From the NCBI GenBank assembly GCA_036567785.1, contig DATCTV010000004.1:186001-250000 (forward strand): a DNA stretch of 64,000 bases, written 5' to 3'. The position numbers and the translations under genes were made by a program. The stretch is from Desulfomonilia bacterium (lineage in GTDB: Bacteria > Desulfobacterota > Desulfomonilia > UBA1062). Positions within the stretch are counted from its first letter, which is position 1. Each line of letters opens with the position of its first letter. The notes beneath the pieces were generated by a model. That model worked only from the letters and a program-made list of their open reading frames with translations. It made no database searches and was not told where the DNA came from. Shown here piece by piece: positions 35,760 through 45,224 of this stretch.

Positions 35760-37238
35760 ATGACAATGAAAGCGACGCATTCCCGAATCGTCATCACCGC
35801 CTTGCGCGGAGGAGCAGGGAAAACGACGCTTTCGGCAGGCATGCTTGCAGCCTTAAAGAAAAGGGGTATCATGGCCGCCCCGTTCAAGAAGGGGCCCGAC
35901 TATATAGATGCAGCATGGCTGTCTTCGGCCTCAGGTAAGGCTTGTCACAACCTGGATTCCTTTCTCATGAAGAAAGAAACCATACTGTCTTCCTTCATCA
36001 GAAATGCGGCAGGAGCTGACATGGCACTCATAGAAGGAAACAGGGGCCTTTTCGACGGGATGGACTCTCTCGGCACCCACAGCACCGCTGAACTTGCCAA
36101 ACTTCTTAAAGCGCCGGTTGTCATGATTATGGATTGTGACAAGGTAACCCGCACGGCAGCAGCGATGATACTGGGATGCCGTATGCTTGATCCAGATGTA
36201 GACCTCCGCGGTATCATCCTTAATCGCGTATCGGGAAGCAGGCATGAGGGAATTCTCAGACGTACAATCGAGGAAACCTGCCGTCTGCCTGTCATTGGCG
36301 CAGTCCCCAGAATGAAGGATTTTCCGTTTCCTCAAAGGAATCTGGGTCTGACACCTCCGCAGGAACATTCGCATATGATGCATGCCCTTGATATGGCTGC
36401 CGGCGTGGCCGAAAAATACATTGATCTGGACATGATTATCTCGACTGCATCTCAGGCTTCAGGCACCATCGAAGCAGACATGCCTGCCGTCTGCCCGATC
36501 AATCAGACAGGAGCGACAATCGGCGTCTTAAGAGATTCCGCCTTCCAGTTCTATTACCCCGAGAACCTGGAAGCACTTAACGACAGGGGCGTTAAAGTGA
36601 TCGACATAAGCCCTATCAGCGATACAGACCTGCCGGATATTAACCTTCTTTATATCGGCGGAGGTTTTCCCGAAACACACGCTGAAGCACTTTCAAAAAA
36701 TACCGCCTTCAGGGCATCCCTTCGCGAAGCAGCCGAAAAAGGCCTCCCCGTCTATGCCGAGTGCGGAGGTTTGATGTACCTCGGAGAAAAGCTCTTGATC
36801 GGAAGCAGAGAATATCCCATGGCCGGCGCCCTGCCCGTATCTTTTGCCATGGTTGATAAACCCCAGGGACACGGATACACGGATATTGAAGTCGTGGCGG
36901 AAAACCCCTACTTTCAGACAGGCACCAATATCAGAGGCCATGAGTTTCATCATTCGAAGATAGTTTCCTTAGATGAAAGACAAATCCGTTTTGCCTTCAG
37001 GATGAATCGCGGAACCGGCATCGACGGTATTCGGGACGGCCTGTGCAAAAAACAGATTCTTGCAAGCTATACGCATATCCATGCCTTGGGAACACCGCAA
37101 TGGGCTGAGACGCTTGCTTTAAGGGCTCAGGAACACAGAGATCAGAAGGAAAAGAGGTCGGATCCTGATTTAAACAGGCACCGTATGAAAACCGGACATA
37201 TTTACAGATTCACAGCCTCAAGACCCATACAACAATAA
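35760..37238 (+). CDS. dsrN: DsrN, CbiA-type siroheme amidase (cobyrinate a,c-diamide synthase family)
   Basis: About 492 residues: an N-terminal P-loop amidoligase domain ('LRGGAGKTTLSAGM', GGAGKTT) and a C-terminal class I glutaminase domain with nucleophile Cys in 'YAECGGLMYLGEK' and late His in 'GHEFHHSK'. The CbiA family amidates cobyrinate. Homologues placed next to dsrABD (DsrN) are thought to amidate the siroheme of sulfite reductase. Starts at 35760 or 35766 are both possible; the ribosome binding site is weak. The last 35 residues are basic and not part of the domain. Confidence 0.85.
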   Translation: MTMKATHSRIVITALRGGAGKTTLSAGMLAALKKRGIMAAPFKKGPDYIDAAWLSSASGKACHNLDSFLMKKETILSSFIRNAAGADMALIEGNRGLFDGMDSLGTHSTAELAKLLKAPVVMIMDCDKVTRTAAAMILGCRMLDPDVDLRGIILNRVSGSRHEGILRRTIEETCRLPVIGAVPRMKDFPFPQRNLGLTPPQEHSHMMHALDMAAGVAEKYIDLDMIISTASQASGTIEADMPAVCPINQTGATIGVLRDSAFQFYYPENLEALNDRGVKVIDISPISDTDLPDINLLYIGGGFPETHAEALSKNTAFRASLREAAEKGLPVYAECGGLMYLGEKLLIGSREYPMAGALPVSFAMVDKPQGHGYTDIEVVAENPYFQTGTNIRGHEFHHSKIVSLDERQIRFAFRMNRGTGIDGIRDGLCKKQILASYTHIHALGTPQWAETLALRAQEHRDQKEKRSDPDLNRHRMKTGHIYRFTASRPIQQ

Positions 37239-37260
37239 ACATAAAAAGGAGATAAACAAC

Positions 37261-37581
37261 ATGCCGACAATCGAACTAGCTGGAAAAACTTATGAAGTTG
37301 ACGAAGACGGATTCCTTCAGGAACTTGATAAATGGAACGAGGAATTCGCGCAGGCCTATGCAAGCACGGAAGAGATCGAAGGGACATTGACTGAAGAACA
37401 CTGGAAGATTATCAATTATCTGAGGGATTACTTCCAGAAATTCGGCATAGCCCCAATGATCCGCAAGGTCTGCAAGGACAATGGCATCGACACCAAGAGG
37501 CTGTATGAACTCTTCCCCACCGGACCAGCCAAAGGGGCATGCAAACTGGCCGGTCTTTCGAAGCCTACAGGTTGCGTTTAA
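37261..37581 (+). CDS. dsrC: DsrC, sulfur-carrier partner of DsrAB
   Basis: A 106-residue DsrC/TusE protein. The C-terminal arm has Cys94 and the penultimate Cys105, eleven residues apart ('ACKLAGLSKPTGCV'). Both are needed to form the DsrC trisulfide, the product that DsrMKJOP reduces. TusE-type proteins keep only the last Cys, so this is a true DsrC. AAAGGAGAT precedes the ATG. A hairpin follows the gene before the next dsrM-like gene. Confidence 0.95.
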   Translation: MPTIELAGKTYEVDEDGFLQELDKWNEEFAQAYASTEEIEGTLTEEHWKIINYLRDYFQKFGIAPMIRKVCKDNGIDTKRLYELFPTGPAKGACKLAGLSKPTGCV

Positions 37582-37601
37582 CAAAAATTTTAACCAGAAA
37601 T

Positions 37602-37632
37602 AAAGGAGATTGAATCCAATCTCCTTTATTTC
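37602..37632 (+). terminator. Hairpin after dsrC, probable partial terminator
   Basis: A perfect 11-base stem, AAAGGAGATTG (37602-37612) with CAATCTCCTTT (37617-37627), on a 4-base loop, followed by the imperfect T run ATTTCC. Transcription probably continues partly into the dsrMK-like genes, so it may set the ratio of soluble to membrane components. Confidence 0.65.
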
Positions 37633-37686
37633 CTTTGACCTTATAATAACAGCACTTAAGAAAATGCGGGGTACGAAAAACTTCTT

Positions 37687-38616
37687 ATGGGATTTTATTT
37701 ATTAACATATGCATGCGCGACAGTATTCCTGATCGCAGCAGTTTGTCGCGTGGTAAGACTGTCATCCCTGCCTGTCCATGTCCGCTGGGAAGTGTATCCT
37801 GTACAGCATGAGACCGCATCCAGGGTATATTATGGCGGTTCCTATATGGAAGAATCAGACTGGTGGGAAAAGAAGCAAAAGCGTTCGTTATTCAATGAAT
37901 TCAAATATATGGCGGTAGAGATATTGTTCATCCGAGGTTTATTTAAGGAAAACAGAACCCTCTGGCTGGTATCTTTTCCATTTCATTTCGGTCTTTATCT
38001 TATGGTCGCTGCTTTTCTTCTGCTGATGCTTAATGCGGTTCTGGCCCTATTTGTTGAAGGCAGCATCTTCATCAAGCCCTTAGACACCCTTATCATAATT
38101 GCCGGATGGTCCGGTATTGTACTGGGTAATATCGGCTGCGCAGGGCTTTTATACAGGCGTTTATCCGATCCCGAACTCAGAAACTATTCATCTTTTACAG
38201 ACTATTTCAATATCATGTTCATTTTTATTTTTTTTCTGTCCGCTCTGATAAGCATTCTTGCAGGTGACCCATTTTTTGAAGGAGCAAAGGCGTATGCAAC
38301 AGGCCTTATCACCATGGGAAGTTCGTTTAACGGGTATGTTCCGGGTAGCAGCATTTCCGGGACTGTTTCCATTATTTCGGCATCCCTTCTTGCCGTCTAT
38401 ATTCCCTTAACTCATATGTCTCACATGTTCATGAAATATTTTCTTTACCACAGTGTTAAATGGGACGACGCCCCCAACCTGAAGGGAGGACCTGTCGAAA
38501 AGGCCATTATAAAAAATCTAAAACTCAAACCGACATGGAAGGCATCTCATATCGGGGCCGACGGCAGAAAATCATGGCTCGATATCGCTTCAGAAGCCCC
38601 TGAGGAAAAATCATGA
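37687..38616 (+). CDS. DsrM-like cytochrome b membrane subunit (extra DsrMK pair)
   Basis: A 309-residue membrane protein of the nitrate reductase gamma/DsrM family. About six membrane helices are visible, with heme-ligand His candidates in 'FPFHFGLYLMV' and 'LTHMSHMFMKYF'. The loop 'VRWEVYPVQHE...YYGGSYMEESDWW' is found in DsrMK-like/HmeC-type proteins, whereas the second copy (40202) has the canonical 'PVPFRIPVTCSQQKS'. It would exchange electrons between menaquinol and the partner at 38613 (ATGA overlap). No clear ribosome binding site before the ATG. Confidence 0.8.
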   Translation: MGFYLLTYACATVFLIAAVCRVVRLSSLPVHVRWEVYPVQHETASRVYYGGSYMEESDWWEKKQKRSLFNEFKYMAVEILFIRGLFKENRTLWLVSFPFHFGLYLMVAAFLLLMLNAVLALFVEGSIFIKPLDTLIIIAGWSGIVLGNIGCAGLLYRRLSDPELRNYSSFTDYFNIMFIFIFFLSALISILAGDPFFEGAKAYATGLITMGSSFNGYVPGSSISGTVSIISASLLAVYIPLTHMSHMFMKYFLYHSVKWDDAPNLKGGPVEKAIIKNLKLKPTWKASHIGADGRKSWLDIASEAPEEKS

Positions 38617-40211
38617 AACCCTCAGATATCAGCAGGAAATCCGAATGTCTTTGCCATGTGGAACCGGCCGATCTGACACCGCTTCCATTTCCATATGAAG
38701 ACTATAACGACAGGACAATAACGGCGCTGAAACCCGATAAAATCAAAAGCATCGAATCATCGCTAGATGATACGGTGGCTGTCGGCATACCGAAACCGGC
38801 AGGAGAGGAAGAAGAGAAAGCGTTTGTCGAAAGGTTCCTTGCCGGTCTGAAAAAACTTTTCGAGAAGGAGAACAACTGGACATTTCTCCAGCCTCTGATT
38901 CTATCAATGGAGCACTGCGCAAAATGCCAGACCTGTTCGCAGGCCTGCCCTGTATATGAGATGAGCGGCGGAAAGGACATCTACCGCCCCATTTTCCGCG
39001 CCGAAGTCCTTCGCCGGATATACAGAAAATATATAAAACCAGGCGGTAAAATAAGCGCCAGACTGACAGGTGATATCGACCTCAACTGGACGACAATAGC
39101 CCGTCTCGCAGAACTCTCCTACCGCTGTACGCTGTGCAGACGCTGCGCGACAGTCTGCCCTGTCGGCGTTGATAACGGACTCATCAATCACGAAATACGC
39201 AAACTGTTTTCCCAGGAAATGGGCATAGCCCCCAAAGAGATCCATGACAAGGGATCAGTACTGCAGTTGAGCAAGGGGTCTTCGACAGGAATGATTCCTC
39301 TCGCAGCCAGGGACAGTGTGGAATTCATCGAAGAAGAAATGGAAGAGATCACCGGTTGTAAAGTCAACATCCCATGGGATGTTGAAGGAGCGGACATCCT
39401 GCTGCTCCATAATGCCGGGGAAATGCTTGCCTGGCCGGAAAATGTAGGTGCCTTCGCAATCATCTTCCAGGCTGCAGGAATTTCTTGGACGCTTTCTTCC
39501 GAAGCTGTCGGCTACGATGCCGTCAACTACGGGCTTTGGTACGACGATGTCCAGTTTTCCCGCGTGGCTGTCAGACACGCCGATATAGCCAGAAGGCTCA
39601 GGGTAAAAAAGATCGTCATGGGCGAATGCGGACATGCACACAAAGCGCTTACGGTCATCGCAGACAGGCTCCTGACCGGAGATCTCAACATTCCCCGGGA
39701 ATCCGCAATGGTGACGCTGGATAATATCATTTCAAGCGGGAAGCTCAAGCTCGACCCGATGCGTAATAATTTCCCGGTCACACTGCATGACCCCTGCAAT
39801 ATCGTGCGTTCGATGGGAATAGTCGAGCCTCAGAGACGCATACTGAGAAAGATCGCCCCGCTGTTCAGGGAAATGACTCCTCATGGAGTCGATAATTACT
39901 GTTGCGGCGGCGGCTCAGGATTCGCAATAATGTCTGGATATAATTTCTCCGAATGGCGGACTCTTCTAAGCTCGCGCAAAAAATTCCTGCAGATACTTGA
40001 TGCCTTCAGCGGCGAACCTGAAGATATGCCCAAATACGTATGCGCGCCGTGCTCGAACTGCAAGGGTTCGATCAGGGATATAATTTCTTATTATGATGCG
40101 GAAGAACGAAGCCGAATATATTACGGCGGGCTTGTAGAACTGATAGTCAATGCCATGACCGATATGAAAAAGCCCATTATAAGCTTCGGTGGGGAACCGT
40201 CATGGGCATAA
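38613..40211 (+). CDS. DsrK-like [4Fe-4S]/CCG-domain subunit (extra DsrMK pair)
   Basis: A 532-residue HdrD/DsrK-family protein. Two [4Fe-4S] clusters ('CAKCQTCSQACPVY' and 'CTLCRRCATVCPVG') precede two cysteine-rich CCG-type regions ('HDPCNIVRSMG...YCCGGGSGFA'), which hold the noncubane cluster that handles disulfides. The C-terminal 'YVCAPCSNCKGSIRDII' is typical of this paralogue. It probably reduces a DsrC-like disulfide or trisulfide using quinol from the DsrM-like partner. Confidence 0.85.
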   Translation: MKPSDISRKSECLCHVEPADLTPLPFPYEDYNDRTITALKPDKIKSIESSLDDTVAVGIPKPAGEEEEKAFVERFLAGLKKLFEKENNWTFLQPLILSMEHCAKCQTCSQACPVYEMSGGKDIYRPIFRAEVLRRIYRKYIKPGGKISARLTGDIDLNWTTIARLAELSYRCTLCRRCATVCPVGVDNGLINHEIRKLFSQEMGIAPKEIHDKGSVLQLSKGSSTGMIPLAARDSVEFIEEEMEEITGCKVNIPWDVEGADILLLHNAGEMLAWPENVGAFAIIFQAAGISWTLSSEAVGYDAVNYGLWYDDVQFSRVAVRHADIARRLRVKKIVMGECGHAHKALTVIADRLLTGDLNIPRESAMVTLDNIISSGKLKLDPMRNNFPVTLHDPCNIVRSMGIVEPQRRILRKIAPLFREMTPHGVDNYCCGGGSGFAIMSGYNFSEWRTLLSSRKKFLQILDAFSGEPEDMPKYVCAPCSNCKGSIRDIISYYDAEERSRIYYGGLVELIVNAMTDMKKPIISFGGEPSWA

Positions 40212-41194
40212 GAAGTCTCATTATATCTTTCATCTTTATCATATCACTGCTTAGTGCAGGGTACGCACTGGGTACCTTTGCTCCCTGGCTGACGGCTTCA
40301 TTAATATTCTATGCGGCTTTTGCAGTTTTCTTCGCTGGTTTTATTTACAGAGTGATAAAGTGGGCTCTGATACCGGTTCCATTTCGGATACCGGTAACCT
40401 GCTCCCAGCAAAAGTCTCTGGACTGGATCAATGCCAGCCCGATTGAAAATCCATCAGGAAAAACAGGCGTCTTTTTAAGGATGGCCTCGGAAATTATTCT
40501 ATTCCGGTCTCTGTTCAGAAACTCACATACCAGAATGTATGAAGACAGGCCGGTTTATGGAAAGGATACGGCCCTTTGGCTGTTCGGACTTCTCTTTCAC
40601 GCTTCAATGCTGATAATCGTAATAAGACATCTGAGGTTCTTCATCGAACCTGTTCCTGCTGTTATCAATAAACTTTCCGCCTGGGACGGCATGTTCGAAC
40701 TGGGCGTTCCGACCATTTATCTCTCGGACATCATTTTTACAGTCTCGGCAATATACCTGTTCATGCGCCGCGCCGCAGTTTCAAGGCTGCGGTATATATC
40801 GCTCGTACAGGATTACATTCCTCTACTGCTTATAATAAGTGTAGCTGGTACGGGAATTCTTATGCGCCACATCTACAAGGTCGACCTCCTGAAGGTGAAA
40901 GAGCTTGCCACGGGATGGATTTCCTTCTCAATGGCGCTGCCAGAAGGAATAGGTTTGCTCTTTTTCGTCCATCTGTTCTGCGTCTGCGCGCTTCTCTTAT
41001 GGTTCCCCTTGAGCAAGCTCATGCACATGGGCGGGGTTTTCCTGAGCCCGACGCGCAATCTTGCCAACAGCAACAGGGCAATAAGGCATATCAACCCGTG
41101 GAATGCGCCTGTCAAGGCCCACACGTACGAAGAGTATGAGGACGAATTCCGCGAGAAGATGAAATCGGCCGGACTGCCGGTAGAGAAGGAGTAG
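40202..41194 (+). CDS. dsrM: DsrM, cytochrome b subunit of DsrMKJOP
   Basis: A 330-residue membrane protein with the canonical DsrM segment 'PVPFRIPVTCSQQKSLDWI' after two N-terminal helices, and 'MASEIILFRSLFRN' next. Paired His residues in 'LLFHASMLIIVIRHLRFF' and 'KLMHMGG' are candidate heme b ligands. It overlaps the previous gene by 10 bases. With DsrK, J, O and P it forms the membrane complex that links the menaquinone pool to DsrC reduction. Confidence 0.92.
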   Translation: MGIRSLIISFIFIISLLSAGYALGTFAPWLTASLIFYAAFAVFFAGFIYRVIKWALIPVPFRIPVTCSQQKSLDWINASPIENPSGKTGVFLRMASEIILFRSLFRNSHTRMYEDRPVYGKDTALWLFGLLFHASMLIIVIRHLRFFIEPVPAVINKLSAWDGMFELGVPTIYLSDIIFTVSAIYLFMRRAAVSRLRYISLVQDYIPLLLIISVAGTGILMRHIYKVDLLKVKELATGWISFSMALPEGIGLLFFVHLFCVCALLLWFPLSKLMHMGGVFLSPTRNLANSNRAIRHINPWNAPVKAHTYEEYEDEFREKMKSAGLPVEKE

Positions 41195-41196
41195 AC

Positions 41197-42810
41197 GTGT
41201 CGTTCGCCAAAATACCCAAACCGGATGAACTTATTCGTGTCAAGTATGACATGCCTGGAAAATCCTGGATGAACACTCCCGTCGATTTCAGGCCGGGAAC
41301 ATGGAGCCATGCAGGTGCGGCAAAGAATCTCACGGCACTTGATCTTCCCAATCCCAGAGCATGGCAGCCTTCGGACGAAGACTGGAAGCTCCCTGAAAAC
41401 TGGCAGGCAATAATCCTTGCAGGCATGAAGGAACGGCTTGAAAAGTACAGGTCATTCAGACTGTTCATGGATATATGTGTTCGATGCGGCGCGTGCGCAG
41501 ATAAGTGCCATTTCTATATCGGCACCGGCGACCCGAAGAATATGCCGGTGCTTAGGGCGGAACTCATCCGTTCTGTTTACCGGCGTTATTTTACAACACC
41601 TGGAAGGATCTTCGGGAAACTGGCCGGTGCGCGTGATCTCACATTAGACGTACTAAAGGAGTGGTTCTACTATTTTTACCAGTGCACGGAGTGCCGCCGC
41701 TGCGCCGTATTCTGCCCATACGGAATAGACCAGGCCGAAATCACCATGATAGGCAGGGAACTTCTCAATCTGGTGGGCTGCAACATCAACTGGGTCGTGG
41801 AACCTGCGGCAAACTGCTTCAGGACGGGGAACCATCTCGGCATACAGCCGGGCGGCATGAAGGATATGCTCGAATTCCTGACCGATGACATAGAAGAAAG
41901 GACAGGCGTGCGCGTGGAAGTTCCTCTTAATAAAAAAGGCGCCGAAATCCTTTTTATAACACCATCTGCAGACTATTTCGCCGACCCGGGCACATATACA
42001 TGCATGGGATATCTGATGCTATTTCATGAGCTGGGCCTCGACTACACCATGAGCACATACGCCTCCGAAGGTGGAAATTTCGGCCTCTTCAACTCACATG
42101 AAATGATTAAAAGGCTTAACGCCAAGATGTATGCCGAAGCAAGACGTCTGGGAGTCAAATGGATAATAGGTGGCGAGTGCGGCCACATGTGGCGCGTGGT
42201 GAACCAGTACATGGACACAATGAACGGGCCGGCTGATTTTCTTGAAGTACCTGTTTCCCCCGTAACAGGGACTCGCTTCGAAAACGCCCGCTCCACTAAG
42301 ATGGTTCACATTTGCGAATTCACCGCCGATGTTATCAGAAACGGCAAGATCAGACTCGATCCTTCAAGAAATGACCATCTGAGGATTACATTCCATGACT
42401 CCTGCAATCCGGCACGCGCCATGGGCTTATTCGATGAGCCGCGCTATATCATCAATAATACCTGCAATTATTTTTTTGAAATGCGCGAAGATGCAATAAG
42501 GGAAAAGACATTCTGCTGCGGTGCGGGAGCCGGGCTGGGAAACGATGAGAACATGGAGATGAGGATGAGGGGCGGCATGCCGCGCGCCATGGCAGTAAAG
42601 GAAGTTCATGAAAAATATGGCGTTAACCGCCTGGCCTGCATATGCGCAGTTGACCGCGCCACACTGCCGCCTCTGATGGAATACTGGGTTCCCGATGTCT
42701 CTGTGATGGGAGTCCATGAACTGCTGGGCAATGCCCTTGTCATGAAAGGCGAGAATGAACGGCCTACCGACCTCAGGGGATATCCGATAAAGGAGACGGG
42801 GACTCCATGA
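41197..42810 (+). CDS. dsrK: DsrK, catalytic Fe-S subunit of DsrMKJOP
   Basis: A 537-residue protein with clusters at 'CVRCGACADKCHFY' and 'CTECRRCAVFCPYG' and CCG-type motifs 'HDSCNPARAMG' and 'FCCGAGAGLG'. DsrK is the site of DsrC trisulfide/disulfide reduction on the cytoplasmic side. It starts with GTG, five bases after AAGGAG, and the last bases overlap dsrJ (ATGA). It differs in sequence from the K-like copy at 38613, so the two pairs are old duplicates rather than recent ones. Confidence 0.94.
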   Translation: MSFAKIPKPDELIRVKYDMPGKSWMNTPVDFRPGTWSHAGAAKNLTALDLPNPRAWQPSDEDWKLPENWQAIILAGMKERLEKYRSFRLFMDICVRCGACADKCHFYIGTGDPKNMPVLRAELIRSVYRRYFTTPGRIFGKLAGARDLTLDVLKEWFYYFYQCTECRRCAVFCPYGIDQAEITMIGRELLNLVGCNINWVVEPAANCFRTGNHLGIQPGGMKDMLEFLTDDIEERTGVRVEVPLNKKGAEILFITPSADYFADPGTYTCMGYLMLFHELGLDYTMSTYASEGGNFGLFNSHEMIKRLNAKMYAEARRLGVKWIIGGECGHMWRVVNQYMDTMNGPADFLEVPVSPVTGTRFENARSTKMVHICEFTADVIRNGKIRLDPSRNDHLRITFHDSCNPARAMGLFDEPRYIINNTCNYFFEMREDAIREKTFCCGAGAGLGNDENMEMRMRGGMPRAMAVKEVHEKYGVNRLACICAVDRATLPPLMEYWVPDVSVMGVHELLGNALVMKGENERPTDLRGYPIKETGTP

Positions 42811-43265
42811 AGATCAAACCGGGAACAATCATGGGCGTCTGCACAGGATTAGCCGTATTCATACTCATTGCGGCCTTTCCATTCTGGTACGGAGGGTTAA
42901 AACCCAAGGCCGCCCCGGATATCGATCTCAACACACCTGAGATAAACGCGTTGACCGAAAAGCAGTGCGTGACTTCCACCGAATACATGAAGACCGAGCA
43001 CATGAAGCTGCTTAATCAGTGGCGCAACGATGTTGTTCGCAACGGCAGCCGCACTTACATAGCACCAGACGGACGGCAATTCGATAAAAGCCTCACCAGG
43101 ACCTGCCTTGCCTGCCATTCCAACAAGGAACAGTTCTGCACACGGTGTCACAATTATTCCGGGGCAAATCCCAGGTGTTGGGACTGCCATTCTGAAACGG
43201 CTTCCGCAGCTGCGAGAAAGGCGATAATACTCAAGGAAAAGGTGAACCTACATGGTGGACATTAA
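42807..43265 (+). CDS. dsrJ: DsrJ, triheme cytochrome c
   Basis: A 152-residue periplasmic cytochrome with an uncleaved N-terminal membrane anchor ('IMGVCTGLAVFILIAAFPFW'). Three heme c sites are present: C100-LAC-H104, C111-TRC-H115 and C124-WDC-H128. Cys54 in 'EKQCVTSTEYM' is the likely unusual heme ligand described for DsrJ. It starts by ATGA overlap with dsrK. Confidence 0.94.
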   Translation: MKIKPGTIMGVCTGLAVFILIAAFPFWYGGLKPKAAPDIDLNTPEINALTEKQCVTSTEYMKTEHMKLLNQWRNDVVRNGSRTYIAPDGRQFDKSLTRTCLACHSNKEQFCTRCHNYSGANPRCWDCHSETASAAARKAIILKEKVNLHGGH

Positions 43266-44019
43266 CCGCAGACTACTTTTGAAGGCCGCTGGAATATCCG
43301 CTTTCGGCACAATCTTTCCATCTGTGGGATATCTGATCTCTGCCCATGCTCAGGAAGTCATATCGAAGAATACCGCGCCGTCTGCAAAAAGGTGGGCAAT
43401 GCTGATGGACATCTCGAAGTGTCCGGCCGGATGCAGAGACTGCATCGATGCCTGCCACGGCATTCACAATGTTCCCTTAATCAACGAACCCGGACAGGAA
43501 ATAAGATGGATACAGAAGGTGCCGTTCTCAAACGCATTTCCATCCCAGGAAAACCCCTACTCGGACATATCGCTCAAGAAAAGGGAACCCGTAATCATGT
43601 GCAATCACTGCAGCAATCCTCCCTGCGTCCGGGTCTGCCCGACCCAGGCTACGTTCAAACGCAAGGACGGCATAGTCATGATGGACTACCACAGGTGCAT
43701 CGGCTGCCGGTTCTGCATAGCGGCCTGTCCTTACGGCGCAAGGAGCATGAATTTCAGGAATCCCCGGCCCTATATAGGAAGCATTAACCCGGACTTTCCT
43801 ACAAGGACCAAGGGCGTGGTCGAAAAATGCAACTTCTGCGAGGAACGGCTTGCAGTGGGTCTTCCCCCGGCATGTGTCGCCGCATGCAGGCACAAGGCCC
43901 TCATATTCGGAGACCTGCTGGCAGGGGAATCGGAAATACGGACGATCCTCAGGAACAATAACGCGTTCAGACGCAGACCCGAACTTGGAACCGAACCGCA
44001 TGTATTCTACACAGGATGA
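43252..44019 (+). CDS. dsrO: DsrO, periplasmic ferredoxin-like subunit
   Basis: A 255-residue Fe-S protein. The twin-arginine signal 'NRRLLLKAAGISAFG' (R6-R7) indicates Tat export. Cysteine sets 'CPAGCRDCIDACHG', 'CNHCSNPPCVRVCPTQA', 'CIGCRFCIAACPYG' and 'CNFCEERL...CVAAC' give up to four [4Fe-4S] clusters, as in related NrfC-type proteins. It partners DsrP and DsrJ. The start overlaps dsrJ by 14 bases. Confidence 0.93.
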   Translation: MVDINRRLLLKAAGISAFGTIFPSVGYLISAHAQEVISKNTAPSAKRWAMLMDISKCPAGCRDCIDACHGIHNVPLINEPGQEIRWIQKVPFSNAFPSQENPYSDISLKKREPVIMCNHCSNPPCVRVCPTQATFKRKDGIVMMDYHRCIGCRFCIAACPYGARSMNFRNPRPYIGSINPDFPTRTKGVVEKCNFCEERLAVGLPPACVAACRHKALIFGDLLAGESEIRTILRNNNAFRRRPELGTEPHVFYTG

Positions 44020-45209
44020 AAAGCGAGCAAGACATGACAGGCCACATGGATAAAAACAAGATTACAGGACGCATCTGGCTTTGTTTCCTGATCGCTGTAA
44101 TTGCGATCGGAGTGTTCTTCTACCTGCGCCAGTTGAGCATGGGCTTAAGCATCACTGGCATGAATCAGAACATAACATGGGGTCTCTATATCTCCCAGTT
44201 CACATTTCTTGTCGGCATTGCCGCTTCAGCGGTAATGCTCATACTTCCTTACTATCTTCATAACTACAAAGTTTTCGGCCGGATTACGCTGTTAGGAGAG
44301 TTCCTTGCAGTTTCTGCCGTCATCATGTCCGTTACATTCGTACTCGTTGATCTCGGACAACCGGGCCGGGCCTTCAACATGATACTTCACCCTTCTCCCA
44401 AATCCATCCTCTTCTGGGACATGGTCGTACTTTCGGGATACCTGCTTATCAACCTCGTCATAGGCTGGGTCGTGATAGAGAGCGAAAGACAGGGTGTGGC
44501 GTCGCCAGCCTGGGTAAAGCCTCTCATATACCTGTCCATTCCATGGGCTATAAGCATTCATACCGTGACGGCATTTATCTATGCCGGTCTGCCGGGAAGG
44601 ACATTCTGGCTCACGGCTGTCATGGCCCCGAGGTTTCTTGCATCGGCGTTCGCATCAGGACCTGCGCTACTTGTTCTTCTGTGTCTTATTCTCCGCAGAT
44701 TTACATCATTCGACGCAGGAAAAGAACCACTTCAGACGCTTGCAAAAATTATCGCCTATGCCCTGGCAACGAGCATCTTTTTCGTACTGGTGGAAATCTT
44801 CACTGCATTCTACAGCGGCATTCCTTCACACAAAGAGCATTTCCAGTATCTTTTCACAGGCCTTGAAGGCCATACAACCCTTGTTCCCTGGATGTGGGCT
44901 TCAACTGTCCTGGCATTTGCCGCCCTTATTCTTCTAATCATACCGGCTGCGCGAAAAAACGAAAAATGGCTCACAGCTGCATGTATTGCAGTATTCATAT
45001 CGCTTTGGATCGAAAAAGGCCTGGGTCTTGTCATCCCTGGATTCATTCCATCACCAATCGGAAGAATCGGCACATACATACCGACCGGACCGGAAATCGC
45101 CATAACACTGGGCGTATGGGCAGCAGGATTTCTTGTTCTGACTCTTTTTTACCGTTTGTTCGTTTCAGTCAGGGCGCAAAGCTCGTCTGCGGTTCAAAGG
45201 ACGGAATAA
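44016..45209 (+). CDS. dsrP: DsrP, NrfD-family integral membrane quinone subunit
   Basis: A 397-residue protein with about ten predicted membrane helices, of the NrfD/PsrC family ('GMNQNITWGLYISQFTFLVGIAAS', 'VLVDLGQPGRAFNM', 'IPWAISIHTVTAFIYAGLPGR'). It is the quinone-interacting partner of DsrO and DsrJ. The start overlaps dsrO (ATGA); ATGs at 44034 and 44046 are alternatives. ackA follows after 15 bases, so the dsr operon reads on into carbon metabolism. Confidence 0.93.
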   Translation: MKSEQDMTGHMDKNKITGRIWLCFLIAVIAIGVFFYLRQLSMGLSITGMNQNITWGLYISQFTFLVGIAASAVMLILPYYLHNYKVFGRITLLGEFLAVSAVIMSVTFVLVDLGQPGRAFNMILHPSPKSILFWDMVVLSGYLLINLVIGWVVIESERQGVASPAWVKPLIYLSIPWAISIHTVTAFIYAGLPGRTFWLTAVMAPRFLASAFASGPALLVLLCLILRRFTSFDAGKEPLQTLAKIIAYALATSIFFVLVEIFTAFYSGIPSHKEHFQYLFTGLEGHTTLVPWMWASTVLAFAALILLIIPAARKNEKWLTAACIAVFISLWIEKGLGLVIPGFIPSPIGRIGTYIPTGPEIAITLGVWAAGFLVLTLFYRLFVSVRAQSSSAVQRTE

Positions 45210-45224
45210 CAAGGAATGCACACG

